In this document: one piece after another, positions 26,412 to 36,921 of the stretch
Position numbering within the stretch: position 1 is the stretch's first letter
Layout: each line of letters opens with the position of its first letter
NCBI RefSeq assembly: GCF_029581355.1
Contig: NZ_CP120849.1
Coordinates: 3,814,501 to 3,878,500, forward strand
DNA from: Parabacteroides chongii
Lineage (GTDB): Bacteria; Bacteroidota; Bacteroidia; Bacteroidales; Tannerellaceae
DNA length: 64,000 bases
Direction of reading: 5' to 3'
Position numbers and translations under genes: made by a program
Notes under the pieces: generated by a model
What the model was told of the DNA's origin: nothing
Seen by the model: only the letters and a program-made list of their open reading frames with translations
The model's database searches: none

Positions 26412-29400
26412 ATGAATAAACATTTAATCAGAGTGTTACAGAGCTATAAAAAGGCTTTGTCGGGGATTAATATTCCTCAAAAAACACATAATCGAATCTT
26501 TGTTGTTATGAGATTTTCCATATTGTTCTTTTTCCTTAGTATCTGGGGTGCGACTGCAGCCTCTTCGTATTCGCAGGTTACTAAATTGAATCTCGAAGTG
26601 AATGGCACAGTTTTAGAGGTGCTTAAAGCTATTGAAAGTCAGTCGGAGTTTACATTCGTTTATAAGCAGAATGAAATAAAACTAGACGATAATGTATCAA
26701 TAGATTTACAGAATAAAACGATATCAGAAGTTTTGGATGTTTTATTGCATGATAAATCACTGGCATATAAAATCACAGATCGACATATTGTTCTGTTTAA
26801 AAAAGGTGAAATCCATCAAGAATCAACAACTGTGATTACAGGAAGGATTATTGATGAATTCGGAGAGCCGGTCATTGGAGCAAATGTTTTGGTTAAAAAT
26901 GAGAGTGGACTTGGTACTACGACTGACATGGATGGTAAATTCTCTTTGGATTTAAAAGATATAAAAGATCCGGTATTAGTTGTTTCATTTATCGGTTATA
27001 CCTCACAAGAAATAGTTGTCGGTGGAAAGAAAATTTTTAATATTACATTGAAAGAGGATTCAAAAGCGTTGGAAGAGGTTGTAGTTATTGGTTATGGTAC
27101 AAACTCTAAACGAAATCTTACTTCTGCCGTTTCTACAGTCGATGCTGATAAAATGAAGAATGTTCCAGTTTCTAATGTTACAGATGCATTGGCAGGACGT
27201 GCAGCAGGTTTGATCGTTACTCAAGCTGGTGGAGGTATTGGTAAAAAGTCAACGATTTCCATTCGAGGTGGAGGACAACCACTTGTTGTTATTGATGGGT
27301 TTGTGTCTGAGTATGATGATTTTGTAAACTTGAATTCTGACGATATTGAGTCAATGTCTGTTTTGAAAGACGCCGCAGCCGCAGCTGTATATGGTGCACG
27401 TGCTGGCGATGGTGTTTTGGTTATTAAGACAAAAAATGGATTAAAGGGTTTACGTGTTGATTATAGTTTCAATCAGAGTTGGGCTGAACCTACTTTCCTG
27501 GAAAAGAAACTGGATTCTTATCAGAGAGCTTTGATGGATAACACTGTTAGAGATTTATATAACTTGGAACCTCGTTGGACGGAAGAAGAAGTTGAAAAAT
27601 ATCGGACAGGATCAGATCCATATAATTATCCCAATGTGGATTGGCAGAAATTAATGTTGAGGAATTTTACACCGGATAGCCGGCATTCACTAGCTGTTCG
27701 TGGCGGATCAGATATTAATAAGTTTTACGTGTCTTTCCAGGCTTACGATCAAAGTTCTATGTATAAGGCTGACACAGAATGGTTCAAGCGTTATAATGCG
27801 CGTATTAATGAAGTGTCTGATTTTAAGGATCTAGGATTAAAGTTGACATTTGGGGTAGATGCTTATATTAATACGCAGCAGAGTCCACGTTCTACTTATT
27901 CTGATGGATATGGATATACATGGGGACATATTCAAAATAAAAGCCCTATGGAATTGGCTGTCAATCAAAATGGACAGTATTATGTAGGACCAGATAATCC
28001 GATGGTTGAAGTCTCTCCGGAATCAGGTTACAGCAAGTGGGATTATAAGATGTTTATGGGATTGTTTAATGCCGAATGGAGTGTAAAAGGTGTTGAAGGA
28101 TTGAAGCTGAAAGTCGGCGGTAATTATCGTTATTTCATGAGTGACAGTAAACTTTGGAATAAAACAGCTCCTCAATATGATTTGAACGGAGTAAAAGGTC
28201 CTGATGCAACTGTTAGTTTGACCTATAATACGGGAAGTGCACGTATGTGGACAACTCAGTATTTTGCAGATTACAATCGTTCTTTCCTGGATGAAACACA
28301 TAATGTCTCTGCAACGTTGGGTTTTGAACAAACCTATTCATTTTACAGAGGTTTCAATGCTTTGCGTAAAAATTATATATTCATGATCGATCAAATTGGG
28401 GCAGGACCTTCAGATTCAATGGAAAATGGAGGTAGTGAATCCGAATTCGGTCGTGCCGGTTTGGTTGCCAGAGCTTCTTATAATTATAAAAAGAAATATT
28501 TTGTAGAAGGTTCATTACGCCATGATGGTAGCGACTTGTTCCCGAAAGACCGCCGTTGGGGTAATTTCTATGCCGGGTCTTTGGCCTGGGCTATTTCTGA
28601 GGAATCATTTTTCCAGCCGCTGAAAGATCGTAATATTTTAAACTATTTCAAAGTAAGAGCTACTTATGGTGAAACCGGTCTTGATAATGGAGTTGGGTCT
28701 TTTAGCTATTTGACATCTTATAATTTGGCAGAACGTGGCTATGTATTGGGAGGAAGTATTGTTCCGACTTTTAGTGAAGGAAATCTGATTAGTCCGGATA
28801 TTACCTGGTATACTCGTAGTACATTTGATATAGGTTTTGATTTTAACTCTTTGGGAGAACGTTTGGCTGGTAGTTTTGACTATTTTTATATGAAGACAAC
28901 CGGGTATTTGACATCTCCTTCTAACGTGAACTATACGGATCCTTTGGGGCTGAGTCTGCCAAAAGTAAAATCAGACGGAGAACATCGTCGTGCTGGTTAT
29001 GAATTTGCTTTGTCATGGAAGGATCATGTCGGAGATTTCAATTATGAGGTCGGTGCTAATTTTACTTATTTCGATCAATTAGTCTCTACAGCTTGGGATG
29101 AAGACTTGGCTAGTCAGAAAAATCCGTATAAGAGACTGGTTCAACAGAAAGGGTTTTATACAAATGGTTATACTAACTTAGGATATTATCAAAATTCAGA
29201 TCAGGTTTTAAATTCACCGCGTTTGGAAAGTTCCTCTAATTTGGTAGCCGGAGATATTCAATATAAGGATATGAATGGTGATGGATTTATTGATTCAAAC
29301 GACCAGTGGCGTATTGGTAAAAATAGCTTTCCTCGTGGTAACTATGGTATTTATGCCAATTTGTCTTATAAAGGATTTTCTTTAAATATGTTATTCCAGG

Positions 29401-29822
29401 GAGCAACTTCACGTGATATGTATCTGGATGATGTTGTGCGTGGACAGAGTACAAGTGGATATTCGATCGTTTATCCATACCAGTTAGATTATTGGATGCC
29501 GGATAACCGAGATGCCAAATATCCGCGTATTGCAATGAATTCGAATGTGAATGGGAATAATAACTATCAGACTTCTGATTTTTGGTTGACCAATGGTCGT
29601 TATATCCGTTTGAAATCATTGCAATTGGGGTATGACTTCCGGAAGACATTATTGAAGGATGTAAAATGGCTTTACAAATGCCAGGTTGTATTAAGTGGTC
29701 AGAATTTGTTTACTATTTCACCGGCTACCAAATACGGATTTGACCCGGAAACAGGTAGTACGAACAATTATGACTACCCGGTACAGCGCGTATATGCAGT
29801 TAGTTTGAATCTAGGATTTTAA
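26412..29822 (+). CDS. SusC-like TonB-dependent transporter with signalling N-terminus (PUL 2)
   Basis: 1136 residues. A long pre-signal, then cleavage near AASSYSQ (about residue 55), an STN domain (about 60-135, FTFVYKQNEIKLDDNVSI), a carboxypeptidase-D-like domain (about 143-225, GANVLVKNESGLGTTTDMDG), the plug from EEVVVIGYGTNSKRNLTSA, and a barrel ending in AVSLNLGF. It imports glycan fragments with its SusD partner. The STN domain fits signalling to the FecR/ECF sigma pair. Base composition is clearly more AT-rich than the PUL 1 homologue. Confidence 0.95.
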   Translation: MNKHLIRVLQSYKKALSGINIPQKTHNRIFVVMRFSILFFFLSIWGATAASSYSQVTKLNLEVNGTVLEVLKAIESQSEFTFVYKQNEIKLDDNVSIDLQNKTISEVLDVLLHDKSLAYKITDRHIVLFKKGEIHQESTTVITGRIIDEFGEPVIGANVLVKNESGLGTTTDMDGKFSLDLKDIKDPVLVVSFIGYTSQEIVVGGKKIFNITLKEDSKALEEVVVIGYGTNSKRNLTSAVSTVDADKMKNVPVSNVTDALAGRAAGLIVTQAGGGIGKKSTISIRGGGQPLVVIDGFVSEYDDFVNLNSDDIESMSVLKDAAAAAVYGARAGDGVLVIKTKNGLKGLRVDYSFNQSWAEPTFLEKKLDSYQRALMDNTVRDLYNLEPRWTEEEVEKYRTGSDPYNYPNVDWQKLMLRNFTPDSRHSLAVRGGSDINKFYVSFQAYDQSSMYKADTEWFKRYNARINEVSDFKDLGLKLTFGVDAYINTQQSPRSTYSDGYGYTWGHIQNKSPMELAVNQNGQYYVGPDNPMVEVSPESGYSKWDYKMFMGLFNAEWSVKGVEGLKLKVGGNYRYFMSDSKLWNKTAPQYDLNGVKGPDATVSLTYNTGSARMWTTQYFADYNRSFLDETHNVSATLGFEQTYSFYRGFNALRKNYIFMIDQIGAGPSDSMENGGSESEFGRAGLVARASYNYKKKYFVEGSLRHDGSDLFPKDRRWGNFYAGSLAWAISEESFFQPLKDRNILNYFKVRATYGETGLDNGVGSFSYLTSYNLAERGYVLGGSIVPTFSEGNLISPDITWYTRSTFDIGFDFNSLGERLAGSFDYFYMKTTGYLTSPSNVNYTDPLGLSLPKVKSDGEHRRAGYEFALSWKDHVGDFNYEVGANFTYFDQLVSTAWDEDLASQKNPYKRLVQQKGFYTNGYTNLGYYQNSDQVLNSPRLESSSNLVAGDIQYKDMNGDGFIDSNDQWRIGKNSFPRGNYGIYANLSYKGFSLNMLFQGATSRDMYLDDVVRGQSTSGYSIVYPYQLDYWMPDNRDAKYPRIAMNSNVNGNNNYQTSDFWLTNGRYIRLKSLQLGYDFRKTLLKDVKWLYKCQVVLSGQNLFTISPATKYGFDPETGSTNNYDYPVQRVYAVSLNLGF

Positions 29823-29837
29823 TAAAAGAATATATTT

Positions 29838-31691
29838 ATGAAACTAAGAAATATAATAACATTTTCACTGGCCTTATTGACGGGTATTACTTCTTGTAAT
29901 GTACTGGATACAGAGCCTTTCACAACCTATGATGAAGCAACTGTTTGGGGATCTAAATCCACGGCAGATGCATTTGTGTTAGGTACTGTGAATGCGATTA
30001 TGGATGGTTATGTGAATGGAAATCAAACAACGTGGGAAGAACGAACCAATAATGCCGTTCATTCCAATGGAGGTAATGGTATAGTGAAAGAACAGACTAC
30101 CCGGTATGAAGATGTCGGTTTTGGTGATTTCGGGAACATCCGCCGTTGTAATTTGATTATAGAGAAGGCAACGGAATATGTCGGAGCAGGGCTTTCTGAA
30201 GCAGAATCCAAAGAGTTGGTAGCTAAAGGTCGATTATTAAGAGCTTTACTTTATTACAAACAGGCCCGGACTATAGGGCGTTTTGTTTGGGTAGACCGTG
30301 TGTTGGCACCGGCCGATACGACTAATAACGGGCTGATGTATCCGACGACTAAGAGTACAACAGAAAGTTATACCTATATTTTGGATGATATAAAAGCAGC
30401 TATTCCGGATCTGCCGGTAGAAGCAAAGTCGGGTGACTTATCTCGAAATGTGGCTTATGCTTTTCAATCGGAAATAGCACTTCAGGCTGCAGCTTACGAA
30501 ACCGATCCCGCACAGAAAAAAACGTGGTTGAAGGAAGCTGTTGCTGCAGCAGATGGAGTAGAGGGTAGTTCTTTGGCTTCAAATTATGGTAACATATTTA
30601 ATGAACAAGATCGTTATTCAAGTGAAATTATCTTTGCTATTTATAAGGATAAAGCGACAACAAATACGGATCATATAGCTCCTTTACAAAATGTGATGCC
30701 GAATGTTAATAACGATGTTTTAGCAAAGAATGGTTGTGGACCTGAGTTTAAAACAAATGGAGGTCAACCTTTTATCGGTTGGTTATGGTGGGCACCGACA
30801 CAGAATTTGGTAGACATGTATGATGTTCTTGATGAAGAAACTGGTAAAGGTGTAGCCTGGTACGAATCTTCTCAATTTAAGAACAATGTGAGTGTTACTG
30901 AAGGCCAGGCTCCGGACTGGGCTGTTGAGTCTGAAAAGGCAGAAGTGCTCTATTATGGTAATGTAAAAGGAGATAGAACAGTTAGTGATATAATGTACAC
31001 TAATAGGGATGCTCGTTTTTATGATAGTTTTGTATATGACAATTCTACGTGGTGGAGCGAAGAGATTCGGACAACTGTTAATGGTAATTTGTGGAGAAAA
31101 GTAAATGGAGGACTAGGTCCCCACATGGGATTGACAAATTATTATTGGCGTAAAGGTGTTTATAATGTTCAACCTCGTGTATATGCAGGAACCCCGACCG
31201 ATTACCATTTCGTAGTAACGCGTTACGGACGTGTTCTTCTGAATAAGGCTGAAGCTATTTTGTGGTTGGCTGGTATGGGAGAAGGTAACTATTCAGAGGC
31301 TGTGGATATTTGTAACCAAACTCGTACAGTTCATGGAAAATTGCCTGCAAAACAAGTAAATAGTCTGGAAGAAGCCTGGGACTTCTACAAACAGGAACGT
31401 CGTTGCGAATTGCCGATGGAAAACGATTATTACTGGACTTTATTACGTTGGGGCAAACATGGCGGTTATGCTAATAATGGAGTTGCTCCGGGGGGTAAAA
31501 TTGTAGAGTTTACAGAGGCTCCGACTTATGTGGAAATTACGAATGATCGTAAATCGTTCTATATAGGGGAAGTTACACACGGGGATAGCAACATTCGTGA
31601 GTTCCGTGCAGACCGTCGCTATCTATTCCCTATTCCTCAGGGACAGATTGACCGTAATGCAAATTTAGGCCCACAGAATCCGGGTTGGTAA
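29838..31691 (+). CDS. SusD/RagB-family glycan-binding lipoprotein (PUL 2)
   Basis: 617 residues, starting 15 bases after susC. Lipoprotein signal with lipobox GITSC before NVLDTEPF. SusD helices are visible (KGRLLRALLYYKQARTIG near residue 130; YGRVLLNKAEAILWLAGMG in the last third) as is the C-terminal FPIPQGQIDRNANLGPQNPGW. It should bind the target glycan on the cell surface and cap the SusC barrel. Longer than the PUL 1 SusD, consistent with a different substrate. Confidence 0.94.
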   Translation: MKLRNIITFSLALLTGITSCNVLDTEPFTTYDEATVWGSKSTADAFVLGTVNAIMDGYVNGNQTTWEERTNNAVHSNGGNGIVKEQTTRYEDVGFGDFGNIRRCNLIIEKATEYVGAGLSEAESKELVAKGRLLRALLYYKQARTIGRFVWVDRVLAPADTTNNGLMYPTTKSTTESYTYILDDIKAAIPDLPVEAKSGDLSRNVAYAFQSEIALQAAAYETDPAQKKTWLKEAVAAADGVEGSSLASNYGNIFNEQDRYSSEIIFAIYKDKATTNTDHIAPLQNVMPNVNNDVLAKNGCGPEFKTNGGQPFIGWLWWAPTQNLVDMYDVLDEETGKGVAWYESSQFKNNVSVTEGQAPDWAVESEKAEVLYYGNVKGDRTVSDIMYTNRDARFYDSFVYDNSTWWSEEIRTTVNGNLWRKVNGGLGPHMGLTNYYWRKGVYNVQPRVYAGTPTDYHFVVTRYGRVLLNKAEAILWLAGMGEGNYSEAVDICNQTRTVHGKLPAKQVNSLEEAWDFYKQERRCELPMENDYYWTLLRWGKHGGYANNGVAPGGKIVEFTEAPTYVEITNDRKSFYIGEVTHGDSNIREFRADRRYLFPIPQGQIDRNANLGPQNPGW

Positions 31692-31721
31692 TAGATGATT
31701 AATCTTTAATACACTAAAAGT

Positions 31722-32210
31722 ATGAAAAAGAATATAGTAAAATGGATGAATAATGCTTTGTTGTTAATGCTGCTCCTTGCTTGTTCCTCTTGTTTGGACG
31801 GAAACATGGATGATTTGCCAGCATTTGAGGAAGCAAATATCACAGATGTAAAGTTTGATTTTCGATATAAGGATCCTTCAGATGTATGGATTGACGGTGA
31901 ACCGATTGTAAAGGTTGTAACACTGACTGTCGAAAATAAAGTAATCAATGCAGAAGCCGGAACAATTACCTGTACGATCACAGTTCCTCCGGCTGACGGT
32001 TCTTTTACGGAAGAGATTCGTAACACGGTTGCTCTGACAAACCTGGTCGGCAAGTTTAATCTTTCCACTGCAGCTGTTATTGCTCCCCAGGACGGTGCTC
32101 CAACATTAGGAGTACCGGGTGATTTTTCTACTACACGCAGGTATCTGGTGACAGCTGCTAACGGTACGAAAAAAGATTGGACAATTCAAGTTACTGCATT
32201 AAATAAGTAA
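31722..32210 (+). CDS. Surface lipoprotein with DUF5018-like domain (PUL 2)
   Basis: 162 residues with a lipoprotein signal (lipobox ACSSC before LDGNMDD). The C-terminal half ends in DFSTTRRYLVTAANGTKKDW TIQV, the pattern of the DUF5018-type beta domain in which the chain finishes with an '...YTVTA(x)GT.K.W.I.V' strand. In many PULs a small lipoprotein follows SusD and acts as an additional surface glycan-binding protein. It is followed by a very strong terminator, marking the end of the susCD transcript. Confidence 0.65.
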   Translation: MKKNIVKWMNNALLLMLLLACSSCLDGNMDDLPAFEEANITDVKFDFRYKDPSDVWIDGEPIVKVVTLTVENKVINAEAGTITCTITVPPADGSFTEEIRNTVALTNLVGKFNLSTAAVIAPQDGAPTLGVPGDFSTTRRYLVTAANGTKKDWTIQVTALNK

Positions 32211-32242
32211 CTATATTTATATCCTTAGATCTGAAGTGCTGA

Positions 32243-32283
32243 GGCTGTCCGTCTCTATATAAGTTTCGGACAGCCTTTTTTTT
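32243..32283 (+). terminator. Intrinsic terminator closing the PUL 2 susCD operon
   Basis: A 9-bp stem GGCTGTCCG / CGGACAGCC with a 15-base loop, directly followed by eight T. Confidence 0.85.
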
Positions 32284-32298
32284 ATCAACTAATGTAAA

Positions 32299-33813
32299 AT
32301 GAATATGAAGAAGATAGTTCTTTTTAGGTTATTGTGTTTAGCCTTTTTGCTGGTTTGTCACCCATTATTTTCTCAGGAAAATTTAGCGGAATCATGGCGA
32401 GCCATCTCCGGAGAGAAATATGACTGGACTAAAACGATGCGTCCCGAACAACCTTATATGCATGCCTATCACCAGATGCAACTGATGAAGATCATGCTGT
32501 CTTATCCGGATGAGAAAGGCAATCCGGTTATTTGCTATACTTTCGAACAGGTCTTGTCTTTGGTAAAACAGATGGATGCCGTCACACGGGGACTTCCAAA
32601 GACGCTCTACCTGGTAGGATGGCAATATAACGGGCACGACGATAAATATCCGGCCTGGTTTGAAGTGAATAACGCACTGAAGAGGGATTGTGATGCTACC
32701 GGTAGGGAGTCCCTGCTTTGGCTGGCTAAAGAGGCAAGGAAATATAATACCTATATCAGTGTTCATGTGAATATGACGGATGCCTACGACGACAGTCCCC
32801 TTTGGGATGAATACCTCTCCAAAGGATTTATCTCCCGTAATGCAGACGGAACCCCGATGCAGATCGGTGTGTGGAACAGCCGCAAAGCCTATCAGATTTG
32901 TTATAAGAACGAATGGGAGAGTGGTTATGCCGTTAAGCGGATCAATGCCTTACTGGATTTACTGCCTTGCATTGAGGAGGCAGGTTCGATAATGATCGAT
33001 GCTTTCTTCGTGCGCGACAATCCGTATGAAAAGATCTCATGGGAGGAGGAAGAAAAATATCAACGAAAGATATTCCGCTATTTCAGGGGAAAAGGTATCG
33101 ATGTCACTCACGAAAGTTTCAACCGCCTGCGGGAAGGCAAAGACCTGTTCATCGGTGTGAATCCCTGGTACCTGTGGTTTGAAGCGACTGAAGCGGACTA
33201 TATGAAATACCCCGCTTATCTGACAACCGGCGGTGCATCTTATCTCTTTGCCAAACAATTTCCGGATCTGACGAAAGAACAGCTCCAGTTAGGCTTCCTC
33301 TTCGGTATGAGCGGACGCGGTGAAGATTGCTTCGGTAACCTGGAAAACGGCTCTTTGCCCGATGCCAACTGGATAGACAAATACCGTTACCAGTTCTATA
33401 CAGGAACACTTCCTTACGTCTATCTGAACCGTTATAAACGGGAAAAGCTGACAGGGAAAGGCGAGAACCGTGTCGTTTACTATAACGATGGCCTGACCGC
33501 TTCGCTAAAGGACTCGACCATCACTCATCATAAACGTTTGCTCAGGGACAAGGACGATCTCTTTATGCCGGTTCTCTGGCGTGCCGGTCGTGAGTATATG
33601 GCCTATTCAGTAAAAGGCTATTCCGGTAAGTCCTGGCAGTTGCCACCCGACTGGTCGGACGTACACAGCGTGGATATTTATAAGATAACGCCTTCCGGTA
33701 TCTTTTATAAAACCAGCGAGGTCTGCATTGACGGATCTGTCCGCCTGTCGCTCGAACCGGATGAAGCTGTTTCCGTCTTTCCTGCTACCGGATGTAATAA
33801 ATCAGGTCTTTAG
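32299..33813 (+). CDS. GH101-like glycoside hydrolase (endo-alpha-N-acetylgalactosaminidase-type), first copy
   Basis: 504 residues with a cleavable signal peptide (...PLFSQ, about residue 25; start may also be the second ATG at 32305). The catalytic barrel resembles family GH101 enzymes, with LYLVGWQYNGHDDKYPAW, HVNMTDAYDDSPLW, the likely nucleophile Asp234 in IMIDAFF and the likely acid/base Glu272 in DVTHESF. GH101 enzymes release the core-1 disaccharide from Ser/Thr in mucin-type glycoproteins. At 504 residues it is a minimal, single-module version. It is a paralogue of the 36922-38649 gene. Family membership is inferred from motifs. Confidence 0.7.
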   Translation: MNMKKIVLFRLLCLAFLLVCHPLFSQENLAESWRAISGEKYDWTKTMRPEQPYMHAYHQMQLMKIMLSYPDEKGNPVICYTFEQVLSLVKQMDAVTRGLPKTLYLVGWQYNGHDDKYPAWFEVNNALKRDCDATGRESLLWLAKEARKYNTYISVHVNMTDAYDDSPLWDEYLSKGFISRNADGTPMQIGVWNSRKAYQICYKNEWESGYAVKRINALLDLLPCIEEAGSIMIDAFFVRDNPYEKISWEEEEKYQRKIFRYFRGKGIDVTHESFNRLREGKDLFIGVNPWYLWFEATEADYMKYPAYLTTGGASYLFAKQFPDLTKEQLQLGFLFGMSGRGEDCFGNLENGSLPDANWIDKYRYQFYTGTLPYVYLNRYKREKLTGKGENRVVYYNDGLTASLKDSTITHHKRLLRDKDDLFMPVLWRAGREYMAYSVKGYSGKSWQLPPDWSDVHSVDIYKITPSGIFYKTSEVCIDGSVRLSLEPDEAVSVFPATGCNKSGL

Positions 33814-33833
33814 TATCTTAAAATTCTAACTTC

Positions 33834-36800
33834 ATGAAACATATATTATTGTATATATTATTTGCCTGCATAGGCATTGCTTGTAATCAAAATACCGTTC
33901 AGGCTCCATATCCTTATGCCGTAGCAGAGACTCCGTGGAACGAAGCTCTGGGTAACCATCGTGTTGTACTGGCGGTTAACGCTCCGGCTGAAGCTGTCAA
34001 ACTATCCTTCGACTGGCGACGCCCCGACAAGGAGGTGGATAACCGTCGTTTTCTGATTGTCGATGCGGAGACAGGGGATACGATTCCCAATATCCAACGA
34101 CTGAAAGTCAATAACGAACAATGTGAACTCTTATTTGGTCCAGTTAAAAAGAAAGGCATTTATTTTTTCTATTATCTGCCGTATCAAATTCAGGAAGGTT
34201 GTGGAAATTATCATCTCGGTTATTTCTCGAAAGAGGATGCTCCCGGTCAGCAATGGGTAGCTACTGTTTCTGCCGATAAAAAGCTACCGGAGGCAACTAT
34301 CAACCGTGTGGAGTCGCGTACGCAGTTCGATAGCTTCTATCCCATGGAAATTGCCGCTTCGGATAGTGAGAAAGAAAATTATAAGCAAGCGAATCCAGGA
34401 CATTTCCTCGTCTTCCCGGAAGATCGTTCATTGCCTATACGTATGAAAGCTGCCGTCCCTTATAAATGGTTACAAAGTCCGCTGCAAACGTCGTTTACCG
34501 GGAAAGCCCAACCGAACGAATACTACACCTTCCAGTTGGGTGTATGGGCTGCAACCGACGAATTGAACAGTGTGACTTATGAAACATCCGGCTTGAAAAG
34601 TGGAAACGATCTGATTCCGGCAGAAGCGATTACTTGCTTCAATATAAACGGAGTAAATCCGAAAGGAATACCGTTTACCAGACAGGTGAGTGTAGCTCCG
34701 GATGCCGTTCAACCCTTATGGTTTGGTGTGGATTTGAAAGCGGATCAACCAAGCGGAACTTATAAAGGCGTGGTTACTTTAAAGGATGAAACAGGATATA
34801 CCGTTCCTGTAGAAATAGAACTGAAAGTATCCGGCAAAATGTTGGCAGACCGTGGTGATGGTGAGCTTTGGCGCCATAGCCGCCTACGCTGGCTTAATTC
34901 GACCCGCGGAATCAGCGACAAACCGACCGAAGGGTATGCCGACATGTCTCTCTCCGACAACCGGGTCTCCTGTTTAGGCCGTACGGTATCTCTCGATGAG
35001 CAGACCGCTCTGCCGTCTTCTATTGATTCCTGGGGGCATGAACTGCTGGCTTCTCCCGTTCGTTTTATCATCCGTACCTATTCGGGAGAAAAGAAACTGA
35101 ACGGAACCGTCGACCTGACCGGACAGTCCGAAGGTAAAATGTCGGGAACCTGGAAGGCTGAAGATGATGACTTGACACTGACTTGCAACGCAACGATGGA
35201 GTTTGACGGCTGGATCAACTACGTTTATTCCATCGCTCCTAAAAAGGATTTACAGATCGAAGATATCCGGCTTGAGATACCGATGAAAAGCGAAGCTGCC
35301 CCTTATTTTATGGGGCTGGGTTTACCCGGACAAGAGACACCAGCCGACTATTCCGGAGGTTGGGAGACACAGGGAAAGACGGTACACGATTATGCCGTAT
35401 CCATACCCACTAACAAAGGTGCTTCCTGGCTGTGGCCTTTCGACAGCTTCTGGTGTGGTTCAGAAAAAGCCGGTATCCATTGCGAATTACGTGGAGCGAG
35501 TTATACCGGTCCTTTGCTGAATCTCTATCGTCCTGCTTATCCCGAAAGTTGGTATAACAACGGCAAGGGCGGTTTCCGCATTCAGCGGAGCGGAAGTCAG
35601 ACCATAGCAACGGCATATAGTGGTGAACGTGCTCTCAATGCTGCCGAAAGTCTGACGTTCGATTTTGCCTTGCTGATCACTCCGGTCAAGAAAGTGAATA
35701 GCCGTAGCCAGTTTACCGACCGGTACTACCATAACGGATTTGCACCGACACCGGAAGCGAAAGATGTGGAGACAGGCATAAAGATTATCAATGTGCACCA
35801 TGCCAACGACTTGAATCCGTTTATCAATTATCCGTTCATAACAGCCGATTCCATCAAAGCGTTTGCAGATGAATGGCATAGTAAAGGCTGTAAGGTGAAA
35901 CTGTATTATACCATCCGCGAGCTAACCAATGTCGTTCCGGAAATTTGGGCATTGCGCAGTTTGGGAGATGAAATATTGCAAGGCGGTAAAGGAGGAGGTT
36001 TCCCCTGGTGCCGGGAACATTATGTAACCGATTATACACCTCAATGGTATCAACATTTTGATAATTGCGAGAAAAGAGGTGTCATTGCCGATGCTTCCGT
36101 CTTGACGGCTACGGGCGATTCGCGCTGGTATAATTATTATGTGGAGGGACTGGCATGGCTGGTAAAATATACAGACATCGACGGCCTTTATCTGGATGAT
36201 GTCGCTTTCGGCCGTGATATGTTGAAGCGCATGCGGCATGCCATGGAAGAGGTAAAACCGGGATGTATCATCGACCTGCATTCGAATACGGGCTTTTCAC
36301 GTGGTCCGGCTACTCAATATGCAGAGTATTTCCCATACGTGGATAAGGTGTGGTTTGGTGAAAGTTTCATGTATAACGAAATGTCTCCGGCCAACTGGCT
36401 GGTAGAAGTCTCCGGTCTTCCTTTCGGCTTAATGGGAGATATGTTGCACGGTGGAGGCAACCAATGGCTGGGAATGCAATATGGCATGACGAACCGTTTG
36501 CCTTGGTATACGGAAGGAACTATTGGCAACCCGCGATATGTTTGGAAGCTGTGGGATGACTTCGGGATCATGGATGCGCAGATGATCGGCTTCTGGGAAG
36601 AGAATCCGGCTGTGACCACTTCGGACAAAGAGGTGAAAGTAACGGCGTACGTGAATAAAGGAAAGACGCTGCTGTCGATCGGTAATTATTCCAGTACGAA
36701 GAAGCAGGTTAAACTGAATATCGACTGGAAACAATTAGGTCTGAATCCGTCGTCTGTCCGTATGCAGGCTCCGGATATTACCGATTTTCAGAAAGTACGG

Positions 36801-36869
36801 GAGTTTACGCCAGCCGATCCGATTCCGGTTGATCCGAAACGCGGATGGCTGATCCTTTTGAGTGAATGA
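33834..36869 (+). CDS. Large glycoside hydrolase-like lipoprotein (DUF6067 type)
   Basis: 1011 residues with a lipoprotein signal (lipobox GIAC). N-terminal beta-rich modules (about 25-640) are followed by a TIM-barrel-like part (about 650-950) with KLYYTIRELTNVVPEIWALR, GGGFPWCREHYV, DIDGLYLDDVAF and IIDLHSNTGF, blocks typical of the DUF6067/'glycoside hydrolase domain-containing' family. A C-terminal beta domain closes the protein. The conserved YLDDV Asp residues and FGESF Glu are candidate catalytic positions. Encoded between two GH101-like genes, it probably works on the same O-linked glycans; its specificity is not known to me. Confidence 0.72.
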   Translation: MKHILLYILFACIGIACNQNTVQAPYPYAVAETPWNEALGNHRVVLAVNAPAEAVKLSFDWRRPDKEVDNRRFLIVDAETGDTIPNIQRLKVNNEQCELLFGPVKKKGIYFFYYLPYQIQEGCGNYHLGYFSKEDAPGQQWVATVSADKKLPEATINRVESRTQFDSFYPMEIAASDSEKENYKQANPGHFLVFPEDRSLPIRMKAAVPYKWLQSPLQTSFTGKAQPNEYYTFQLGVWAATDELNSVTYETSGLKSGNDLIPAEAITCFNINGVNPKGIPFTRQVSVAPDAVQPLWFGVDLKADQPSGTYKGVVTLKDETGYTVPVEIELKVSGKMLADRGDGELWRHSRLRWLNSTRGISDKPTEGYADMSLSDNRVSCLGRTVSLDEQTALPSSIDSWGHELLASPVRFIIRTYSGEKKLNGTVDLTGQSEGKMSGTWKAEDDDLTLTCNATMEFDGWINYVYSIAPKKDLQIEDIRLEIPMKSEAAPYFMGLGLPGQETPADYSGGWETQGKTVHDYAVSIPTNKGASWLWPFDSFWCGSEKAGIHCELRGASYTGPLLNLYRPAYPESWYNNGKGGFRIQRSGSQTIATAYSGERALNAAESLTFDFALLITPVKKVNSRSQFTDRYYHNGFAPTPEAKDVETGIKIINVHHANDLNPFINYPFITADSIKAFADEWHSKGCKVKLYYTIRELTNVVPEIWALRSLGDEILQGGKGGGFPWCREHYVTDYTPQWYQHFDNCEKRGVIADASVLTATGDSRWYNYYVEGLAWLVKYTDIDGLYLDDVAFGRDMLKRMRHAMEEVKPGCIIDLHSNTGFSRGPATQYAEYFPYVDKVWFGESFMYNEMSPANWLVEVSGLPFGLMGDMLHGGGNQWLGMQYGMTNRLPWYTEGTIGNPRYVWKLWDDFGIMDAQMIGFWEENPAVTTSDKEVKVTAYVNKGKTLLSIGNYSSTKKQVKLNIDWKQLGLNPSSVRMQAPDITDFQKVREFTPADPIPVDPKRGWLILLSE

Positions 36870-36921
36870 TACCTTGATAATCTTTTATTTTGCACCCTAT
36901 TTATAACGTTTGAATTTTATC